Source: Ekhidna sp. (GTDB lineage Bacteria > Bacteroidota > Bacteroidia > Cytophagales > Cyclobacteriaceae). Taken from it: a stretch of DNA of 8,984 nucleotides. Position numbers and translations under genes: made by a program. The stretch lies in NCBI GenBank assembly GCA_028821635.1, contig JAPPDO010000108.1, positions 1 through 8,984 on the forward strand, in the 5' to 3' direction. Shown piece by piece: positions 1-7,078 of this stretch (positions are counted from its first letter, which is position 1; each line of letters opens with the position of its first letter). The notes beneath the pieces were generated by a model, which did not search any database, was not told the origin of the DNA, and worked only from the letters and a program-made list of their open reading frames with translations.

Positions 1-33
1 TATTTTTTTCAGGTTTTTTTCAAAGTTATCCAT
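1..33 (-). other. Open in-frame continuation of addB beyond its TAA stop
   Basis: Immediately after the addB stop (TAA at 36-34), the same frame reads MDNFEKNLKKI to the window edge with no further stop. Joined across the stop it gives EDARP-*-MDNFEKNLKKI. From memory, this resembles the family pattern 'D(F/I)RPY..-F...L..L..EIFDP' that precedes the C-terminal cysteine cluster in Bacteroidota homologues. A TAT or TAC tyrosine codon is one substitution away from TAA. It could also be the ATG of a separate downstream gene abutting the stop, but the sequence reads more naturally as AddB continuation. The rest of this segment lies outside the window. Confidence 0.5.
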
Positions 34-2787
34 TTAGGGTCTTGCATCTTCCATAGGAGTTCCTTTTTGTTTAATCCTGTAATCAAAGCCTTCTCGGAAA
101 AATTGATTGATGTTGATCAAACCCGGCACGGTGGCGTGTGATTGTCCGTATTTAGCACCGTACAGCCACGCATAAAAAAGCGTTTGAAATCCTGCTTTTC
201 TGCCTGCCTGATATGTCTGACTTACTTCCCGTTCAAAAAGACTGTCGAAAGAGCCGATTTCTGTGTTATCCCTGCCTGTTTTATAGTCAATCACACGAAC
301 CTCTTCGCCTTTTCTATCGACCCGATCAATATCAGCCCCCAGCTTTACTTTTAATGGCTTCCCATCCGGCTCAATGTCAATGAAATGCGTGTAATTATCA
401 TCTTTTTCAAGGCTTATGATTTCAAAAGGAGCATGTGCTTTATCCATTTTAAGCACCTGACGGACGAACTTTCTGATGATTTCTGCCATGACCACATTCC
501 GGCCTTTGAACTCAAAGTGCTTTTTGCCCCTCATCCCAAAGGACTCTTTGAATGCCTTGTTCATGGCTCCGTCAATAGAGGATTCTAATCTTAAAAAATC
601 ATTCTCATCAATGATTCTGCTGCCTTTTTCATTGATCGTATCCTGATAGAGGTATTCCAGCGTTTTGTGCAGCACATTGCCAAAACGTCGGGCATCCAAG
701 TCATCGCTCATCTCCTCTGCGGAGAATAACCGAAGGACATAACGGAAGTAAAATTTAAGTTTACAGTCAAAATAACTGTTTAATGCGGACGCTGACAGTC
801 TCCTTGGCGTCTCTTCTAAGGCAGCATTAGTATAAATTTCAAGTCTCTTCAACACATCCGCCGTCTTCTCGATGGCGATGGGCTTTATCTCATGGACCTG
901 AATGGAATTATTCAGCTTTTTATGTTTTATTGCTAATCCGCTTTCCAGTTCCAGTTGGCGAATGAAGCGGCTGACTTCTCCGCTTAGCCCAAAATCGGCA
1001 GACAGGTTGTAGTAAAAGGAAAGTTTTTTTGAACGCTGTAGAAGCCTGTAAAACAGATAGGCATATATTGTATCTTGTGTTTCAAACGTGGGCAGGTCAA
1101 ATGCTTTTCGGATTCGGTAAGGAATAAAGGAACCCGTGCGCTGCGAGGCCGGGAAGATATCTTCGTTCATATTAAGCATGAATACATGCTTAAAGTCAAG
1201 GTTTCGTGTTTCCAATACGCCCATTATTTGGAGGCCTTCCACCGGTTCTCCGCTAAAAGGCATTCTGACGGAGCGGGTCACTTTTCTGAATAAACGTTTA
1301 AACGTCTTCGTATCAATCGCTGTATGCTGCTCTCCGGTGAGCATCTCCTCCAGTCGGGCGAGTAGCTGCTGAAAATGATACAGATACTCCCTTTCCAGCC
1401 CCAATCGCTCAATGACCTGATCCCCCAACACTTTTACAATATCCTGCAAATAGTTCGTCAGGTCGCTTTGATCATTCACCTGCCTGAATATCGTATGTAA
1501 AACCGGCAGTTGAAGTGCGCTGATTTCCTGCTGAAAAATTCTGATTTTATTGCTCCTCTTGATGGCTTTGATGAACCCATTCAACGGGTTCTTGTCCTCT
1601 TTGTACAAGTAAGGATGGCTAAGTATGTCAATGGTGGGTTTGTGATAAAAAGACAGGCCGTTATCAGGAGAAAAACGGGCCTGTTCCTGTAGTTCGATGG
1701 CACTCTCCAGCAATCCAAACAACGGAGTATCTTTTAAAGGATAGCCCATTGTCACGTTGAGTTTGTGTACAGTATCGGGTATTGCATTTAAGACGGGAAA
1801 CAGCATGTAGTCTTGTGGCAGCACGATGACGATTTCTTCACTTTTCACGCCGGACTGAATTAAATCGGCTATCTCCTGCCCTGCCAGCTTTGCCTGCCCA
1901 ACCTCCAAAGCAACGCCGGTAATTTCAATGTCTTTTTTCTCTTTTATACGCCGAGGAGGGGAAGTGGGAAAACTTGTGCCAAAGACATTATCACTTTTAT
2001 ACCTTCGCAAAAACTCGCCCGCTTCCTGCTCTGTAGAATCGACATAGTATGTGTCAATATCCCAAAGAATTTCTGCTTTGTTTTCTGAAATGAAATGCTT
2101 GATTAATTTCTCCTCTGCCAAAGTCAGTACATTAAAACCTGCAAACAGGAGCGGTTTGTTATCAGGATGTTTTACGGATTCCTTACTTTCAGCGGACTTC
2201 GTCAGTAGCTCCCGATAGATGTGAGCGGCATAGCCTATCTTCTTTTCTCGAATCCGACGTTTAAACTCCTCATAAACCGGAAGGAGAATCTTCCAGGTGG
2301 CTACAAATTGCTCCTGAGTCTTCGTGGAGGCGGGTAAAAACCCTTGCCAAAACTTCTTGATAATTGCTTCCTGATCCGGATTCAGGAAGGAGAAATCCTC
2401 CGCCAGTTGCCTGTCGTCCTTCACATACGTGAAAAGCTGCTTCGGATCAACTAAGTAATGGTCTATCTCTTCAAAATCCTTTAACAGCATCTCCCCCCAG
2501 AAATAGAAAGATTCAAAACCCTCCGCTCTGACTTGCTGTGATTTGAAGGCTTCATACAATTCAAAAATCAGTGCTAACGGGTCTGCTTTTTTAATATCGG
2601 AAGAGGAAAAGAGGAAATCTTCCAAACTAAGGACGGTGGGGGACCAGACGGGCCTGTCCACCTTTTTGGAAAGTGCTTTTTTCAGAAATAACCCTGCCCG
2701 ACGGTTCGGGAAGACAACCGTGCAATCACCTAAACGATACGGATATTTTGCTAACAAATGATCGGCTACTTCTGACAGGAAGGACAT
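34..2787 (-). CDS. addB: AddB-type PD-(D/E)XK nuclease / inactive helicase subunit, probably C-terminally truncated
   Basis: This is the second subunit of an AddAB-type complex, which unwinds and resects double-strand DNA ends for RecA-dependent repair in the cytoplasm. The N-terminus (residues 26-35, FPNRRAGLFL) occupies the Walker A place but lacks GxGKT, as expected for the non-translocating helicase fold of AddB. A helicase domain-2-like stretch lies at about 518-546 (GLQIMGVLETRNLDF then NEDIFP). The C-terminal nuclease has SALNSYFDCKLKFYF (Cys675), His707 in FGNVLH, Asp821 in ADIDRVD, the Asp834/Lys836 pair in VIDYKTG, and Gln868 in QTLFYAWLYG, so the catalytic set looks complete. Only two cysteines occur in the protein, Cys22 and Cys675. 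The C-terminal CxxC...C of the family's iron-sulphur staple is absent, and the reading frame continues in frame after the TAA. The ATG lies 2 bp after the addA stop (TGA-AG-ATG), which implies cotranscription and coupling. The family call is firm; whether the product is functional is uncertain. Confidence 0.9.
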   Translation of the reverse strand: MSFLSEVADHLLAKYPYRLGDCTVVFPNRRAGLFLKKALSKKVDRPVWSPTVLSLEDFLFSSSDIKKADPLALIFELYEAFKSQQVRAEGFESFYFWGEMLLKDFEEIDHYLVDPKQLFTYVKDDRQLAEDFSFLNPDQEAIIKKFWQGFLPASTKTQEQFVATWKILLPVYEEFKRRIREKKIGYAAHIYRELLTKSAESKESVKHPDNKPLLFAGFNVLTLAEEKLIKHFISENKAEILWDIDTYYVDSTEQEAGEFLRRYKSDNVFGTSFPTSPPRRIKEKKDIEITGVALEVGQAKLAGQEIADLIQSGVKSEEIVIVLPQDYMLFPVLNAIPDTVHKLNVTMGYPLKDTPLFGLLESAIELQEQARFSPDNGLSFYHKPTIDILSHPYLYKEDKNPLNGFIKAIKRSNKIRIFQQEISALQLPVLHTIFRQVNDQSDLTNYLQDIVKVLGDQVIERLGLEREYLYHFQQLLARLEEMLTGEQHTAIDTKTFKRLFRKVTRSVRMPFSGEPVEGLQIMGVLETRNLDFKHVFMLNMNEDIFPASQRTGSFIPYRIRKAFDLPTFETQDTIYAYLFYRLLQRSKKLSFYYNLSADFGLSGEVSRFIRQLELESGLAIKHKKLNNSIQVHEIKPIAIEKTADVLKRLEIYTNAALEETPRRLSASALNSYFDCKLKFYFRYVLRLFSAEEMSDDLDARRFGNVLHKTLEYLYQDTINEKGSRIIDENDFLRLESSIDGAMNKAFKESFGMRGKKHFEFKGRNVVMAEIIRKFVRQVLKMDKAHAPFEIISLEKDDNYTHFIDIEPDGKPLKVKLGADIDRVDRKGEEVRVIDYKTGRDNTEIGSFDSLFEREVSQTYQAGRKAGFQTLFYAWLYGAKYGQSHATVPGLININQFFREGFDYRIKQKGTPMEDARP

Positions 2788-2789
2788 CT

Positions 2790-5700
2790 TCAGATTGATT
2801 TTAATTCTCCACTTCTCAGATACAGCAAGTGTCCCTCTGCTTCATAGCCCATCTCTTTTAACAGGGTGGTGTATTCCATTAACTGTTCATTATGTTCCGG
2901 CTTGGGTCGACCGTTTTTGAAGTCAATAACAGTGGCTTTATTGTCACGAATAACCACCCTATCCATTCGTTTGATTTCGCCATCTTTTGGCAGGACAACC
3001 ACTTCCGTCTTCACCTCCCCGTCTCTATTAAACCAAGATTTTACCTTCTCATTTTTCCACAGATTGTTGATGAGGGTCTCATATCCTTTACGGTCTTCCT
3101 TCGTAATCTGCATGGCTCGCTCGTAGCGATCCAGCACCTCAGAAGTATCTTCGTAGTGAATGATGTCGGATAAGATTTGATGCAGTAAAACGCCTTCATC
3201 TCGTTGCTTCTCCGCTTCTTCATCAAAGTAAGTCCTCCCTGTTTTCCTGATCTGTAGTTTGTTGCTCCATTTGTTGGAGGTGTAGCTTTTCAGGCTTATC
3301 ATCTCATCTTTTCCTATGCGGTTCTTTACAGGGAGTGATCCTTTTTTAAAAATCCTCTGCTCCTCATCCCAGCCTTCTATTGGGTAATGCTCAAAAAAAC
3401 TCCAAAGCAGCTTACTCGCCGTTCCGTACATCTTTTCCATTTTTGATGGGAGGTCACAAAATACGTACAGCCCGTTTTCAGCACGAGTAAAGGCTACATA
3501 AAGCACGTTGAGGCTTTCAAGATGCCACTTAATAAGGTCTTTCCGGTAGTAAGGAGCAAATGCAGTCTGCTCCAACTTTGACGCATACTCCACAGGGATG
3601 TTCTCACCTTCCTGAAAGGGGGAATCGTACCAAACCAACTTTGAGCGGCTGTCCATCTGAAAATTACAAAAAGGAACAAAAACAATGGGATATTGCAGCC
3701 CTTTGGATTTGTGAGAGGTGATGACCTCTACGGCATCAAGTGCGCCGGTCAGTTGTACGGAGCGTTTCCTCCCATTCTCGTTCCACCACTCCATGAAAAG
3801 ACGTAAATCCGAGCGGTTCTTTTTTGTGAACTCAAGCACCGCATCCTGAAAAGCCTGCAAGTACACAAACTCAGCATTCAGGGTATTTAGCTCAAGTGTC
3901 CGAATGAGCACTTCGACCAGTTCCTGAATGGGTAAGTGAAGCAAATGCTGCTTATACTTTGTAAATTTTCGGGGAAGACCACTCGCTGACAACTCCGAAA
4001 AGTCCTCATGCGTATCAAATGCTTTTTCTTTAATGTCTTTTTGATAACGATACGTTAAATCCGCTTCGATGCTCATATCATCCGGATTGATGAGATGATT
4101 AAATGCTGCGAGTATCAGTTGAACAACGTTTGCATTCTCCAGAAGCATCCCCTCGGCGGAGATGACTTCAATTCGGGTGTTATGGGTCCTTCGATAATTC
4201 AAAACATAATGCACGATTGCTGCTGCTTCGCTATTTGTCCGGACTAAAATGGCCATATCATTTAATTGATGACCCTCTTTTAGTAAAGACTCCATCGTGC
4301 TGATCGTCCGCTCCATTGCGTGCTGCTCCCATTCGCTTTTCCTTTTCTCAGCTTCTAAAAACTCGACTTTTACAAATCCCTCCGTCTTCTTATTTTTATC
4401 AGCCACTTCTTGTTTCACTCCTTCATAAGTTGCTGTAATCGTATGAACTTCCTCATTCGATACCGAGCGGCTTAGTTCATCTGCAAGAATTTGGGGAAGT
4501 GCGGAGAAAAGCAGGTTATTAAATTCAACCACTACGGGGGCACTCCGCCAATTAGTACTTATCGTCTTGACATTCGTTTGAGGTATCTCTTTTTGAACCT
4601 GAGTTAGCAGCAGGCTTGGGTCACCGCCCCTCCACCCGTAGATGGACTGCTTCGCATCGCCCACGATGATATTTTCATTGCTACTAGCCAGGCTTTCCTC
4701 CAGTAGCGGACGGAAATTATTCCACTGAAACGGGGAGGTGTCCTGAAATTCATCGATCAAAAAGTGCGCATACCACGAACCTACTTTCTCATAAATAAAT
4801 GGAGATCCGCTATCATCAATGATCTGAGACAGGAAATCGGGTAAGTCAGAAATCATAATCACTTCTTCGTCCCGCTTATAATCCTGAAGCCGCTGCGCTA
4901 TATCGCTCATCAGTCCAAGCGTGGAGAGATGCTTTAATGCGGAGATGGCTGTAGCGTATTCTTTCTGATGTTGCTCAACGTAAGTCAGTGCCTCGTTCAT
5001 TAGTGGGATAAATGCCGAATCTGCAAGCTGATAGATATGATCTTTTTTATCGCTGGATTTGGAAGCCCATAACGTGGCATCATCTCTGGCCTGTTCCACG
5101 CGTTTAGTGAGCAGGTCATCGTATTCTTTGCGCTGAAGTTTACGAAAAAAGCCGCCCGGTCCGGAGGCTTTGTACAACAAATCATCAATACTAAGCCCTG
5201 ACGAAGCCATCAATTGATCAAACTGTTCAGCAATCTTGACCAAGCTGTTTTCAAAGGATTTTTTAGTCTTCAAAAGGCGTGCCTTTAACGCCTTGATCTT
5301 CTCTTTGGCCTCTGCATCTAAAAACTGATCCTGTGGCAGTTTTTTGAACTCTTCCCGAAAAAGCTGCCCCGCAAGCGTACTTATCTGTTTCTTGGTTTCA
5401 TAGCCCTTGCCGTCCAGTAAGCCATCCATTGAAAACTCCACCAGCCAGTCTTTTAACTGCTTGTTGTGCTCCACACCCTCATACACACTTGAGGTAATAA
5501 ACTCCGCTGCTTTATCCGTATCCAATTCTATTCCAAAACTCCCCTGCAAACCCATTTCTCGGGAAAAAGAGCGAATTACCCGATGGAAAAAGGTATCTAT
5601 GGTGGTGATATTAAAATAACCGTAATGGTGTAAAAGGTGGGTGAGGCTAACTTTTGCAGCCTCAATGATCTGCTCCTCGGATTTATTCAACTCTTCGGCA

Positions 5701-5912
5701 TACACCTGTATCAACTCATGCTTCCCTCTTGAAATCTGAATGAGGAACTCCAAAACACGCTCCTTCATCTCCTCCGCCGCCCGATTTGTAAACGTAACGG
5801 CCAGGATTTTTTGATAATAGGCTGCCGAGCGAAGGGCGAGTTTCAGATATTCTTTAGCGAGGGTGTACGTCTTACCGGAACCTGCTGAGGATTTATAGAT
5901 GGTTAGCGGCAT
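2790..5912 (-). CDS. addA: AddA-type UvrD/RecB-like helicase-nuclease
   Basis: This is the superfamily 1A helicase motor and nuclease subunit of an AddAB-type end-resection complex. Numbering here runs from the start at 5912 (1040 residues). The motifs are Walker A SSAGSGKT (8-15), motif Ia TFTNRAAEEM (40-49), TIDTF (about 104-108), motif II DEFQDT (387-392), motif III VGDAKQSIYGWRGGD (417-431), motif IV NWRS (454-457), motif V HKSKGLQYP (734-742) and motif VI YVAFTRA (805-811). A RecB-family nuclease follows: His911 in VLLHQ, Asp984 in KRMDR, Asp997/Lys999 in VIDFKNG, then Gln1010 and Tyr1014. All helicase and nuclease signatures look intact. An in-frame ATG at 6002 would add 30 residues, but it lies upstream of the predicted promoter. 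The added residues look like translated non-coding DNA, and family members begin just before LTIYKSSAGSGKT, so 5912 is preferred. It is the first gene of the addA-addB operon. Confidence 0.93.
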   Translation of the reverse strand: MPLTIYKSSAGSGKTYTLAKEYLKLALRSAAYYQKILAVTFTNRAAEEMKERVLEFLIQISRGKHELIQVYAEELNKSEEQIIEAAKVSLTHLLHHYGYFNITTIDTFFHRVIRSFSREMGLQGSFGIELDTDKAAEFITSSVYEGVEHNKQLKDWLVEFSMDGLLDGKGYETKKQISTLAGQLFREEFKKLPQDQFLDAEAKEKIKALKARLLKTKKSFENSLVKIAEQFDQLMASSGLSIDDLLYKASGPGGFFRKLQRKEYDDLLTKRVEQARDDATLWASKSSDKKDHIYQLADSAFIPLMNEALTYVEQHQKEYATAISALKHLSTLGLMSDIAQRLQDYKRDEEVIMISDLPDFLSQIIDDSGSPFIYEKVGSWYAHFLIDEFQDTSPFQWNNFRPLLEESLASSNENIIVGDAKQSIYGWRGGDPSLLLTQVQKEIPQTNVKTISTNWRSAPVVVEFNNLLFSALPQILADELSRSVSNEEVHTITATYEGVKQEVADKNKKTEGFVKVEFLEAEKRKSEWEQHAMERTISTMESLLKEGHQLNDMAILVRTNSEAAAIVHYVLNYRRTHNTRIEVISAEGMLLENANVVQLILAAFNHLINPDDMSIEADLTYRYQKDIKEKAFDTHEDFSELSASGLPRKFTKYKQHLLHLPIQELVEVLIRTLELNTLNAEFVYLQAFQDAVLEFTKKNRSDLRLFMEWWNENGRKRSVQLTGALDAVEVITSHKSKGLQYPIVFVPFCNFQMDSRSKLVWYDSPFQEGENIPVEYASKLEQTAFAPYYRKDLIKWHLESLNVLYVAFTRAENGLYVFCDLPSKMEKMYGTASKLLWSFFEHYPIEGWDEEQRIFKKGSLPVKNRIGKDEMISLKSYTSNKWSNKLQIRKTGRTYFDEEAEKQRDEGVLLHQILSDIIHYEDTSEVLDRYERAMQITKEDRKGYETLINNLWKNEKVKSWFNRDGEVKTEVVVLPKDGEIKRMDRVVIRDNKATVIDFKNGRPKPEHNEQLMEYTTLLKEMGYEAEGHLLYLRSGELKSI

Positions 5913-5959
5913 GGATGAAGTGCAATCAAAAGCTGAAAAGGTTTTTGAAGATATTAAAA

Positions 5960-5990
5960 CAAAGTTAATTTTAATGCGTATATTTGAAAA
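5960..5990 (-). promoter_or_regulatory. Predicted Bacteroidota-type promoter for addAB
   Basis: On the minus strand, TAACTTTG (5967-5960) matches the -7 consensus TAnnTTTG exactly. The -33 position about 19-20 bp upstream is only T-rich (TTTT, 5990-5987), so that box is weak. Transcription would start near 5955, giving a leader of roughly 40 nt to the ATG at 5912. This supports the shorter addA start. Confidence 0.45.
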
Positions 5991-6014
5991 TCTAAGAGAC
6001 ACATACTATATTTT
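5983..6014 (+). promoter_or_regulatory. Predicted Bacteroidota-type promoter for the 6050 gene
   Basis: TTTG (5983-5986) is followed after exactly 20 bp by TATATTTT (6007-6014). That is a one-mismatch TAnnTTTG box at canonical spacing. Initiation would fall near 6019, leaving a leader of about 30 nt that is A-rich and has no Shine-Dalgarno sequence, which is common in this phylum. Its -33 box overlaps the -33 area of the divergent addAB promoter. Confidence 0.5.
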
Positions 6015-6049
6015 AACATCATATATAATTAAAAAAATACAAAAATATT

Positions 6050-6916
6050 ATGAAAACTTTTTTCTGTAGACATTCTTCTGAATTAGATATTGACAAGGAA
6101 ACACATAATCATTTGTGGGAAAATGACTTCATAGCAGTTCATTACCCCAAATCTAAAAATGGGAATGAAGAATCTGATTGTGATAGTATTGATCCAAATG
6201 ACTATGCGGGTCCTGCTAAAAAAGCCATGAACGCACTTCATAAAATCTCAAAAGATGGTGGCTATGTTTTTTCAGTTTATGAAAATCAAGACAACTACAA
6301 AATCGGGTTTGTAGAACCAAATACAGAGATAGAAATAGTTAAAGGTAAATGGGGCTATAAAAATGATGTTCAGGGTAGAACAGCCTTACTAAAAGCGATA
6401 AAATTTAAAAAAAGTATTGAACTAAATCCATTGGACGCTTTACCACTGACCTGTGCTCAACCAAGACAAGGAACAATTTGTGTATGGCATAAGGCAGGTA
6501 AAAAAGTTCAAAATCTGATGGATGGAATAAACAAACCAAAGAAATTATCAGACTTGACCCCAGATCTACAAGAAGTACTATGTTCTGAGTTTTTAAGGAC
6601 AGGACTGGATTCTAGTCTTCCAAAGTTATCCTCACTCCTAACACCGGTTGGGAGAACTATGAAGGATGTTGATATAATTGGACTTGCGGAGAATGGCAAA
6701 AGAGTAATAGTTCAAGTAACATATTCTTTTGAACCACAAGAGAAGATTTCAAGACTGAAAAAATATACAAATGAAAATAAGACAGATTTGATAATTTTCT
6801 GCAAAACTGATAACCCAAGAGAGAATGAAGGAGTTATGATTTACTCACTTGATGAAGTTTTTAAAAGATTTTCGGAATCTGAAACTGGGCGTAATTGGGT
6901 AGATAACATAAAGTAA
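6050..6916 (+). CDS. Uncharacterised protein with a C-terminal Mrr-like PD-(D/E)XK-type fold (QVT variant)
   Basis: The product is a 288-residue cytoplasmic protein with no signal peptide or membrane segment. Residues 1 to about 155 form a compact mixed domain with GGYVFSVYENQD and YKIGFVEPNTEIE (about 70-95), a short beta-rich pattern, followed by PRQGTICVW (138-146). Residues about 165-275 have the layout of an Mrr-type nuclease: a helix with Glu175 and Glu180 (LQEVLCSEFL), GRTMKDVDIIGL (Asp206/Asp208), a beta strand RVIVQVTYS ending in Gln222-Val-Thr224, a helix EKISRLKKY, and a strand TDLIIFCKT. In Mrr-like enzymes the strand ends (E/Q)xK; here the lysine place is Thr224, so activity may be altered, lost, or use a displaced lysine. 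The gene is AT-richer than addAB (about one third GC in sampled lines, against mid-forties in addAB), which may mean transfer. It is transcribed alone, divergently from addAB. The fold assignment is inference from pattern; a restriction-like or DNA-reading role is plausible but unproven. Confidence 0.85.
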   Translation: MKTFFCRHSSELDIDKETHNHLWENDFIAVHYPKSKNGNEESDCDSIDPNDYAGPAKKAMNALHKISKDGGYVFSVYENQDNYKIGFVEPNTEIEIVKGKWGYKNDVQGRTALLKAIKFKKSIELNPLDALPLTCAQPRQGTICVWHKAGKKVQNLMDGINKPKKLSDLTPDLQEVLCSEFLRTGLDSSLPKLSSLLTPVGRTMKDVDIIGLAENGKRVIVQVTYSFEPQEKISRLKKYTNENKTDLIIFCKTDNPRENEGVMIYSLDEVFKRFSESETGRNWVDNIK

Positions 6917-6950
6917 AAATGACATCTAATAAAGTGTAAAAGTACCATGC

Positions 6951-6983
6951 TGCATGTTAGTAATGCTTCCTATTAACTATGCA
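6951..6983. repeat. Imperfect inverted repeat downstream of the 6050 gene
   Basis: TGCATGTTAGTAAT (6951-6964) and ATTAACTATGCA (6972-6983) can pair across a 7-nt loop, with one bulge inside the TTAGTAAT part and a mismatch toward the base. No T-run follows on the plus strand, so it is at best a weak terminator or mRNA 3'-end structure. It is the only ordered feature seen in the first half of the 162-bp gap 6917-7078. Confidence 0.3.
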
Positions 6984-7043
6984 AGCAGCCTCACATTTTG
7001 GACGATTCATTGATTAGTATAATACACCAGGTAATGGCAGTGG

Positions 7044-7074
7044 TTGGATGTAAATGGAGTTAGCCATATATTTG
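7044..7074 (+). promoter_or_regulatory. Predicted Bacteroidota-type promoter for the T9SS protein gene, probably leaderless
   Basis: TTG (7044-7046), 20 bp of spacer, then TATATTTG (7067-7074) is a full match to TTG-N(19-21)-TAnnTTTG. The -7 box ends only 4 nt before the ATG at 7079. Initiation should therefore fall at or within a nucleotide or two of the start codon, which predicts a leaderless mRNA. Confidence 0.55.
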
Positions 7075-7078
7075 CTCT

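Noticed and set aside
6996..7023. TTGGAC ... TATAAT sigma70-like promoter upstream of the T9SS protein gene
   Set aside because: The spacing is 14 bp, too short, and the phylum uses TAnnTTTG. The consensus promoter at 7044-7074 explains the gene better.
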